A DNA stretch of 64,000 bases from Aldehydirespirator sp965220485 (GTDB lineage: Bacteria; Actinomycetota; Acidimicrobiia; Acidimicrobiales; Aldehydirespiratoraceae), in NCBI GenBank assembly GCA_965220485.1, contig OZ244832.1:3224001-3288000 (forward strand). Direction: 5' to 3'. Below, one piece after another: positions 58,137 to 64,000 of this stretch; positions within the stretch are counted from its first letter, which is position 1, and the number at the start of each line of letters is the position of its first letter. Position numbers and translations under genes: made by a program. The notes under the pieces are model-generated. The model searched no databases. It saw nothing but the letters and a program-made list of their open reading frames with translations, and was not told the DNA's origin.

Positions 58137-58574
58137 TCAGTGGGGGGTGGCGAGGCGCTCGGCCTCGGCGATGTAGTCGATGGTGTGGCGTATGCGATGC
58201 TCGGTGCGGTCGAGCGGCTCGCAGAGGCCGAGGTAGAAGCAGTCGCCGTGCAACGAGTCCCTCACGACGTGGTAGCGATCCGTGAGGCGGTCGATGTCCG
58301 GGTCGTCGGTAGCGAGCCGGTTGATTTCCCTCGTCGTGAATGGGGACTTTGTGGGTTCCTCGCCAGTGCGGGCCACAATGAGGCCGTCGGTGGCGCGCTT
58401 GGTGGCGCACCACGCCTTCTCGGCGGCGTCCCTGATGTCCCCGGCGCTCAGGCGGGCCAGCGCCGCGTCGTGCAGAGCACGGGCGTCCGCGAACAGCGCG
58501 GCTGCACGCTCCGCAGCGGAGTCGCCGGCGGGTGGCTGCTCTGCGGTCATGCCGCTCATGCCAGCTGTTGTCAT
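58137..58574 (-). CDS. HEPN/PaREP1-like helical protein, paralogue 3
   Basis: 145 residues from ATG 58574 with AAGGGGGA upstream. It has a different, slightly longer N-terminus (MTAEQPPAGDSAAERAAALF) but the same core (LSAGDIRDAAEKAWCATKRA) and the same SLHGDCFYLGLCEP and IDYIAEAERLATPH end. First in the three-gene run and the only one with a strong ribosome-binding site, so it is probably the ancestral copy. No nucleotidyltransferase partner is encoded beside it. Confidence 0.6.
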   Translation of the reverse strand: MTTAGMSGMTAEQPPAGDSAAERAAALFADARALHDAALARLSAGDIRDAAEKAWCATKRATDGLIVARTGEEPTKSPFTTREINRLATDDPDIDRLTDRYHVVRDSLHGDCFYLGLCEPLDRTEHRIRHTIDYIAEAERLATPH

Positions 58575-58659
58575 CGAGTCCCCCTTGGGACGTGCGCGGA
58601 TAGGCGCTCTACGGCGTCTCGAATCGCTGGAAACGCAAGCGTCGTTGGTGCTGGCTGTC

Positions 58660-58690
58660 ACCTGTCCGCGTGGCCCCTTGGTGTCCATTG
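58660..58690 (+). repeat. Second copy of the dispersed element's 3' module
   Basis: CACCTGTCCGCGTGGCCCCT, followed by TGGT, matches the end of repeat copy C at about 49847-49870. It lies between the HEPN-like genes and the molybdenum hydroxylase gene in an otherwise AT-richer gap. Confidence 0.7.
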
Positions 58691-58771
58691 GCGGTTCCGA
58701 GTGAACATAGCAGCCTCGATCAGCTACAACAACCAAATATCATGAAAATACCCGGTCTGTGTTGGAGCACG

Positions 58772-61700
58772 CTAATCCGATGCGATGCTCGCAGCACGGT
58801 TCAGGGCCCGGAGGAGCAGGCCGCAGGCAGCCTCGACCTTCCACACATTGCCGGGCAGCGGCTGGGTGTCGTAGACCCACGCCCAGGAAGCTTCCCGGAG
58901 CGCCTCCCGGTCCTGGAGGCTGGCGCCGCACAGGCGCGTCTCGGTGCGCTCGGCGCGGTACGGCTTGGGCGCTACCGCGCCGAGGGACACTCGGGCGTCG
59001 GCGATGGTGGCTCCGTCGCCGTCGAGTTCCAGCGACACGGCTGCTGAGCACACCGCGAAATCGCCCGCGTAGAGCCTCAGCTTCTCGAACGCGGCGGGAC
59101 GGGCGCGCGCCGCTGCAGGCACCTTCACCTGCGTCAGCAGTTCGCCCTTGGCCAGGGCGGGCTCGCCCGGTCCCGCGTAGAGCTCGTCGATCGTCCGCTG
59201 GCGAGACGGCTCGGATCTTGGCGGAGCACTGTGGGCCGACGCGTCGAGTGCCAGCAGCCCGGTAGCCAGGTCCGACGGGGTGACAGCCTGGCAGCGGTGC
59301 CCGCCGAGGACCGCATGGTGGAACCGGTGGTCCCCGAGCACGGCGTAACAGGGGCTGGTCCATCCGCTGCGCTTGTAGCAGGGGAAGCCGTTGCGGAAGA
59401 AGGCGCAGCGCTTCTCCTGCAGGAGGTTGCCGCCCACCGTGGCCAGCTCTCGGATCTGGTGGGTGGCCAGGTCCTCCAACAGTTCTGCCAGCATCCTGTC
59501 GCCGGGCAGTTCGCCTGGTCCGGCCATGAGGCGCCGGAGATCCTCCAGGGTCGCGGCCGCACCAATGCACAAGTCGCCGTCGGGGGTCTCGTCGAGTCGG
59601 CGCAGCTCGCGAATGGAGGTCGTGTCGATGAGGCGAACCGGCGCGGTGAGCCGCTGCTGTCGGGCCACCAGCAGATCGGTGCCACCCCCCAGGTAGCCGG
59701 AGCCCTCGAGTTGGGCGGCACAGGACTCGACCGCGGCCTCCACGGTTGTGGGCTGCTCGATGGCCTCGATCTCCGGAACAGGGGCCAACGGGCTTCGCCT
59801 GCCTCCGCGTTTGCGGGCCCGCCGGTCGAGGAGCTTGAATAGGCCGCGCCCGTAGAGGCTGCGCACCAGGGCGATCCAGATCATCTCCAAGCCGAAGGAA
59901 TTGGGCGGAGGCCTTCGTCGGCTTGCACGCGCCGTCGACGTGCGAGGATTCAGGAGCGGCAGGAGCGTCTCGGGGGTGAGGGGCAGCTCCCGAGCTCGGA
60001 CGCCGGTGGCGTTGGCCACGGCGTTGGCCACCGCGGCCGGTGTGGGGACCACCCCGATCTCGCCGATGCCCTTGGCTCCGTAGGGCCCGGCCGGGTCGTG
60101 CCCGTCGAGCAGGACAGGCCGGATGGGCGGCAGGTCCGAAGCCCGTGGTGCGGCGTAGTCCAGCAGGCTGGGGTTGACCAGGCGGCCTTGCTCGTAGACG
60201 AGTTCCTCTCCGAGGGCTGCTCCCAGCCCCATGGCCATGGCCCCGACCGCCTGACCCTCGGCCGCGACCGGGTTGAGCGCCGCCCCCGAGTCGTGCACCG
60301 TTACCGCGTCGACCACCTTGACCTGGCCGGTGGCGTAGTCCACCTCCACTTCCACGGCCTGCACGCAGTAGGAGTACGCGGGCGAGAAATGGCCCAAGCC
60401 GTGCACCTTGTCGATCTTGTCCACGTCGGTGAGGTAGCTGCCCCCCACCCGCAGGCACCCGTCGGCCGCGCCCTCGACTAGGCCGACCAGGTCGCCCAAC
60501 CGCACCGCGTCGGTGCCGCAGCGGGCCTCGCCGCCGACTAGCTGCACTTGCGCGGGATCAGCGCCGAACTTGGCGGCCGCAGCGTCCTTCAGGGCTCGGG
60601 CCGCGCCCCGGGCCGCGTCCGCGGTGGCGTGACCGCTCCACATCGTGCCCCGCGACGACCACGCCCCCAGATCCTGGGGAGCGTCGTGGCTGTCCATCAT
60701 GGTCACCGACACGTCGTCGAAGGCAAGCCCGAGCTCTTCGGCGGCGATCTGGCGCAACAACGCGGCCTGGCCGGTGCCGGCGTCGGACCCCGCGAAGCAC
60801 ACTCGGGCGGTGCCGTCGTCACGGACCTCCACCGCGGCTTCGCTCAGCTCGGAGTGCTCGAAGGCGTTGGCCCCCGAGACGTGAACCGCAGCGGCTACGC
60901 CCACCCCGCGTCCGCTGCCGGCCAGGCCTCGCTTGGCGTCCCAGCCGATCTCTACGCGGGCCCGTTCCAAGCACTCGGCCAGGCGGGCTGAGCCGAGGCG
61001 CCAGCCTGTGAGGGTCACGTCGCCGCTGCGGGGGGCGTTAAAAAGGCGCAGATCGATCGGGTCGATGTCCAGCTCGTCGGCCAGCTCGTCGATCTGCGAC
61101 TCCATCGCGAAGGTCATCTGCGGGTTGCCGTAGCCCCGGAACGACGCCCCGGGCTGCTTGTTGGTGTAGACCAGCGACACCGCCGTCTCACATCCACCGA
61201 GCCGGTAAGGTCCCGCCGCCAGCATGGCGGCGAAAACCGCCACCGACGGCCCAGCATGGTTGTAGGCGCCGTTGTCCACCGTCACGTAGCCGTCGCGGTG
61301 GGTGAGCGTGCCGTCGCGTCGGGCGCCGGTGGCGAGGTCGATGCGGAAGGCGTGGCGCACCGCGGTGACCGCGAACTCCTCGTCGCGGTCGAGCACAAGA
61401 CGCACCGGCCGCTTGGCCTTCATCGCCAGCGCGGCTGCTATCACCTCGTGGCAGCCAGCCTTGGCCTTGGCCCCGAAACCGCCGCCCACGGCCACAGGGT
61501 GGGTGCGGATCTGGTCCATGCTCAGGTCGAGCATGTGGGCGACCTCTTTGCGCACGAAGTAGGGGGCCTGCGTGGACACCCACAGGTCGAGTTGCTGCCG
61601 GGCCGGGTCCCAGCGAGCCACCACCGAGTGCGGCTCCAGGCACACGTGGGCTGCGGGCTTGTAGGCGTAGTGGCCACTGACCACGACCTCGGCCTCGGAA

Positions 61701-62194
61701 CGGGCGGTGTCGGGGTCGCCGTAGCCGCGCACCGTCTGCATGGCCAGGTTGCCGACGGCGCTGTCGTGGACGGTTGGAGCGTTGCCAACACGGGCGAACT
61801 GAGTAGTGACCGCGCTGTCTCGCGGCTTGTAGTCAACGTCGATTAGATCGAGCGCCGCAACCGCCCGGGCCGGAGTCCTGGCCGCGACCGCGGCCACCTC
61901 CTCGCCGATGAAGCGGACGCGCCCGCGGGCCAGCGCGTGCCGGTCGCGGAACGGATCACCAAGGTGCAGGTAGGTGTGGTCGGGGAGGTCGTCGGCGGTG
62001 ATCACCGCAGCCACGCCGCTGAGGGCCTCGGCCCGGGAGGTGTCGATGCTGCGGATGTCGGCGTGGGGGTGGGGGCTTCGCAGGATCCGGGCCTCGAGCA
62101 TGCCGGGCAGCGCTACGTCGGTGGTGTAGAGGGCCGCGCCCGAGGTCCGCTCGTCCCATTGGTTGGGCCGGACCCGCTGGCCGATAACCGTCAA
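58772..62194 (-). CDS. Fused molybdenum hydroxylase: large MoCo subunit plus FAD subunit (xanthine dehydrogenase family)
   Basis: 1140 residues. Residues 1 to about 760 form a CoxL/XdhB-type molybdopterin subunit: GQRVRPNQWDERTSGAALYT, VGGGFGAKAKAGCHEVIAAA (about 240), PGASFRGYGNPQMTFAMESQ (about 353) and LGAWSSRGTMWSGHATAD. After an Arg-rich linker, residues about 830-1140 are a CoxM/HcrB-type FAD subunit: EGSGYLGGGTDLLVARQQ, REL-ATVGGNLLQEKRCAFFRNGFPCYK with extra cysteines that could hold an iron-sulfur cluster. Usually these are separate genes. Such enzymes hydroxylate purines, heterocycles or aromatic acyl-CoAs. The 2Fe-2S subunit gene lies 14 bp upstream. Confidence 0.85.
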   Translation of the reverse strand: MTVIGQRVRPNQWDERTSGAALYTTDVALPGMLEARILRSPHPHADIRSIDTSRAEALSGVAAVITADDLPDHTYLHLGDPFRDRHALARGRVRFIGEEVAAVAARTPARAVAALDLIDVDYKPRDSAVTTQFARVGNAPTVHDSAVGNLAMQTVRGYGDPDTARSEAEVVVSGHYAYKPAAHVCLEPHSVVARWDPARQQLDLWVSTQAPYFVRKEVAHMLDLSMDQIRTHPVAVGGGFGAKAKAGCHEVIAAALAMKAKRPVRLVLDRDEEFAVTAVRHAFRIDLATGARRDGTLTHRDGYVTVDNGAYNHAGPSVAVFAAMLAAGPYRLGGCETAVSLVYTNKQPGASFRGYGNPQMTFAMESQIDELADELDIDPIDLRLFNAPRSGDVTLTGWRLGSARLAECLERARVEIGWDAKRGLAGSGRGVGVAAAVHVSGANAFEHSELSEAAVEVRDDGTARVCFAGSDAGTGQAALLRQIAAEELGLAFDDVSVTMMDSHDAPQDLGAWSSRGTMWSGHATADAARGAARALKDAAAAKFGADPAQVQLVGGEARCGTDAVRLGDLVGLVEGAADGCLRVGGSYLTDVDKIDKVHGLGHFSPAYSYCVQAVEVEVDYATGQVKVVDAVTVHDSGAALNPVAAEGQAVGAMAMGLGAALGEELVYEQGRLVNPSLLDYAAPRASDLPPIRPVLLDGHDPAGPYGAKGIGEIGVVPTPAAVANAVANATGVRARELPLTPETLLPLLNPRTSTARASRRRPPPNSFGLEMIWIALVRSLYGRGLFKLLDRRARKRGGRRSPLAPVPEIEAIEQPTTVEAAVESCAAQLEGSGYLGGGTDLLVARQQRLTAPVRLIDTTSIRELRRLDETPDGDLCIGAAATLEDLRRLMAGPGELPGDRMLAELLEDLATHQIRELATVGGNLLQEKRCAFFRNGFPCYKRSGWTSPCYAVLGDHRFHHAVLGGHRCQAVTPSDLATGLLALDASAHSAPPRSEPSRQRTIDELYAGPGEPALAKGELLTQVKVPAAARARPAAFEKLRLYAGDFAVCSAAVSLELDGDGATIADARVSLGAVAPKPYRAERTETRLCGASLQDREALREASWAWVYDTQPLPGNVWKVEAACGLLLRALNRAASIASD

Positions 62195-62208
62195 GGTTCC
62201 GCGGCCTC

Positions 62209-62700
62209 TCAGGCCCCGTCCGGTGTGACGAGACTGGCGGCGGCGTGCTGCACCGCAGTGACTATGCCGTTGTAGCCGGTGCAGCGGCAGAAGTTCCCGG
62301 CCAGTGCCCGGCGGACCGCGTCACGGTCGGAGACGTCGCACTCGCCCGATTCGATGAGCTGATGGGCACGCACGACCAGTCCGGGCGTGCAATATCCGCA
62401 CTGCAGCCCGCCCCAGTCGGCGAGCGCCTCCCGTAGAGCCGAGGCCTCGGTGGCTATGCCTTCGACGGTTCGTACCGGCTGATCGACCCGGGCCGCGAGC
62501 ACCAGGCACGAAGGCACGGCCCGGTCACCCACCAGCACCGTGCACGCTCCGCAGTCGCCCCGGCCGCAAGCCTCCTTGGTGCCGAGTAGTTCCAGATGGT
62601 CGCGCAGCAGATCCAGCAGCCTCGTCCCCGGGGCGGCGTCGACTGTGGTCTGGGTTCCGTTGACGGTCAGGCTGATGATCACGCTGCAGGCCGGTTTCAC
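62209..62700 (-). CDS. 2Fe-2S subunit of the molybdenum hydroxylase (CoxS/XdhC-type)
   Basis: 163 residues. First cluster: EACGRGDCGACTVLVGDRAVPSC (about 44-66) on a plant-ferredoxin fold. Second cluster: LQCGYCTPGLVV (about 99-110) and GNFCRCTGYNGIV (about 136-148). It passes electrons between the molybdenum centre and FAD of the fused subunit. GTG 62700 overlaps the Rieske gene stop (GTGA), so the three genes form one operon. The open frame extends further upstream but only as antisense-like Arg-rich sequence. Confidence 0.88.
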   Translation of the reverse strand: MKPACSVIISLTVNGTQTTVDAAPGTRLLDLLRDHLELLGTKEACGRGDCGACTVLVGDRAVPSCLVLAARVDQPVRTVEGIATEASALREALADWGGLQCGYCTPGLVVRAHQLIESGECDVSDRDAVRRALAGNFCRCTGYNGIVTAVQHAAASLVTPDGA

Positions 62701-63938
62701 ACGCTGGAGCCGGCGCAGTCGGCGGCGCGGTAGCGCTCCAGAAGCCACTCCGCGAGCTGGGATCGGAAGAAGTCCTGGCCGCTGAGCGGGCCCTGGGGCG
62801 CGAAGCGCGATCCCATGCCCCGCTGGCTGGCCACCGCCACCGGCATGTCCTGGTCGTAGAAGAGCTCCACGCCCCGCTTGTGCTGCTCCAGGAGCTGCTC
62901 GAAGAGCTTGAGCTTGGTGGTTGACTCCGGGAACAGGTATCCGAGCCTTCCGAGCGACTCGCCGGCCGAGACCGGCTGCACGGCCAGCCACTTGACCGAG
63001 TCGCTGTAGGCGCCGATCAGCAGGGAGGGGGCCACGTACAGGTAGACGACGCTCCAGCGGTCGTCTTCGTTCAGGGTCGGTATGGCAGGGAACAGCGTGG
63101 CCTGAGTGGGGTTCATGCCCCGGTCCTTGAAGCCTGTCCGACCCTTTCCCCCGATCCCGATCGATCCTGGCTCCAACGGCGGGAAGGTTCCGGCCAGCAG
63201 GGTCTCGTTGCTGGTGTCAGCCTCGGTGAAGTCGTATAGAGAGGAGTGCAGCCTCAGCGAGTGATAAGCGTCCATGAAGTTCTCGGCGAAGACCTTCCAG
63301 TTGAATGGCATCGGCAACATCTCGGGCTCGGTGGTGACCATCTCGTCGATGCAGTAGTTGGTGAGCATCTCGTCGAACGAAGCCAGCCTCGGTCCCAGCG
63401 ATACCGGATCGGCGGCGAACGAGCAGAAGACGAAGCCCTGCCATTCCTCGGTGGCGAGCTGGGGCAGGGAGATCTCCGAGCGCACGAAGCCGGGACGCTG
63501 GTGCATCTCCGGCGCGCCGATGAGACGGCCGTTGAGGTCGTAGGTCCACCAGTGGTAGGGGCACCGGAAGTTCCGGGTGGAGCCGCTGCACTCCGGGGGC
63601 GGGTCGAACCACTGGTCCTTGGGCCGCTCGGCAGGGGCGGTGATGCACATGGCCCGGTGCTGGCAGATCGAGGACATGACGTTGATGCGGCCGTCGCGGT
63701 TGCGCACCACGACCACCGGCTCGGTGCCCAGCAGCGTTGCCGTGAAGTAGTCGCCGGGCTCGGGTACCTGGCTGGAGCGACCCACGCACAGCCATTCGGT
63801 ATCGAACACCGCAGCCTTCTCGAAGGCGTAGAAACCGGCGTCGGTGTAGCAGGCCGGCGGAAGCCCGACAGCCTCGCTCACCGGGCGGGCGGCCGGCTCC
63901 ATCAGTTCCAGCGGGATCGGGCTGCGCATCGGTTTCAT
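62697..63938 (-). CDS. Rieske non-haem iron oxygenase, alpha subunit
   Basis: 413 residues. Rieske ligands: Cys92-x-His94 (SSICQHRAMC) and Cys126-x2-His129 (FRCPYHWWTYDLNG). The catalytic mononuclear iron site is in NWKVFAENFMDAYHSLRLHSSLYDF, with the conserved D-x2-H-x4-H pattern. A C-terminal Asp in LFYDQDMPVAVASQRGMG also fits. The family includes aromatic dioxygenases and N-demethylases such as glycine betaine and stachydrine demethylases. In this amine-rich window a demethylase is attractive, but no reductase gene is adjacent. It begins 62 bp from the window edge. Confidence 0.85.
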   Translation of the reverse strand: MKPMRSPIPLELMEPAARPVSEAVGLPPACYTDAGFYAFEKAAVFDTEWLCVGRSSQVPEPGDYFTATLLGTEPVVVVRNRDGRINVMSSICQHRAMCITAPAERPKDQWFDPPPECSGSTRNFRCPYHWWTYDLNGRLIGAPEMHQRPGFVRSEISLPQLATEEWQGFVFCSFAADPVSLGPRLASFDEMLTNYCIDEMVTTEPEMLPMPFNWKVFAENFMDAYHSLRLHSSLYDFTEADTSNETLLAGTFPPLEPGSIGIGGKGRTGFKDRGMNPTQATLFPAIPTLNEDDRWSVVYLYVAPSLLIGAYSDSVKWLAVQPVSAGESLGRLGYLFPESTTKLKLFEQLLEQHKRGVELFYDQDMPVAVASQRGMGSRFAPQGPLSGQDFFRSQLAEWLLERYRAADCAGSSV

Positions 63939-64000
63939 CCCAGTTGCCTCCAGTCGCCGACGTGGGAGAAAGTACCGCTGGCCCGGTGAGACAGTAAAGA

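Overview
This is a GC-rich, densely coded bacterial window with frequent GTG/TTG starts and ATGA-type gene overlaps. Several contents point to an actinobacterium: an LLM-class flavin-dependent oxidoreductase, an MpaB-family oxygenase, an MMPL exporter and a large secreted WSDGTT-repeat propeller protein. An uncultured marine or sponge-associated Acidimicrobiia-like lineage is my best guess. No rRNA, tRNA or marker gene in the window proves this.

Layout. 1-4.7 kb: a TRAP transporter (end of the small permease, large permease, Tat/lipoprotein binding protein), an APH-like phosphotransferase and a truncated asparaginase. 4.8-11.4 kb: an LLM oxidoreductase, an MFS exporter and the WSDGTT-repeat protein. 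11.8-18.4 kb: a type III glutamine synthetase-like gene (gmaS candidate), three glutamate-synthase-like subunits (mgsABC candidates), a frameshifted unknown gene and a SoxB/MgdA-like flavoprotein, together resembling the N-methylglutamate pathway. 18.5-23.6 kb: an MpaB-like oxygenase, an FAD amine-oxidase-like protein and an MMPL transporter. 23.6-29.1 kb: one minus-strand signalling operon (STAS, response regulator-PP2C, anti-sigma-type kinase, periplasmic binding lipoprotein, membrane histidine kinase). 29.2-37 kb: a DAO-family flavoprotein, then an NHLP/NHLM-type peptide export system (HlyD-like protein, C39 peptidase-ABC, second ABC) with a 36-bp x 8 repeat array inside it. A 49-codon double-glycine leader peptide gene lies convergent to it.

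37-48 kb is the metabolic centre. It holds tmm (trimethylamine monooxygenase), a glyoxylate aminotransferase, malyl-CoA lyase, malate-CoA ligase (mtkA, mtkB), tdm (a DUF1989-GcvT trimethylamine N-oxide demethylase candidate) and an amt operon with tiny membrane proteins. With the 11.8-18.4 kb cluster this reads as methylated-amine catabolism: TMA to TMAO, then dimethylamine plus formaldehyde, methylamine through gamma-glutamylmethylamide and N-methylglutamate, ammonia handling, and C1 entry into a serine cycle. No dimethylamine monooxygenase, complete N-methylglutamate dehydrogenase or remaining serine-cycle enzyme is in the window.

48-64 kb: an XRE-cupin regulator with two small membrane proteins, a histidine phosphatase, VOC and cupin proteins, a hydantoinase/oxoprolinase pair (hyuAB-like), an AMP-forming acyl-CoA ligase, three tandem HEPN/PaREP1-like paralogues, and a fused molybdenum hydroxylase with its 2Fe-2S subunit and a Rieske oxygenase.

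A dispersed repeat of about 110-150 bp occurs in at least five copies between 30.4 and 51.4 kb. A short motif from one end of it overlaps or abuts the stop codons of several genes.
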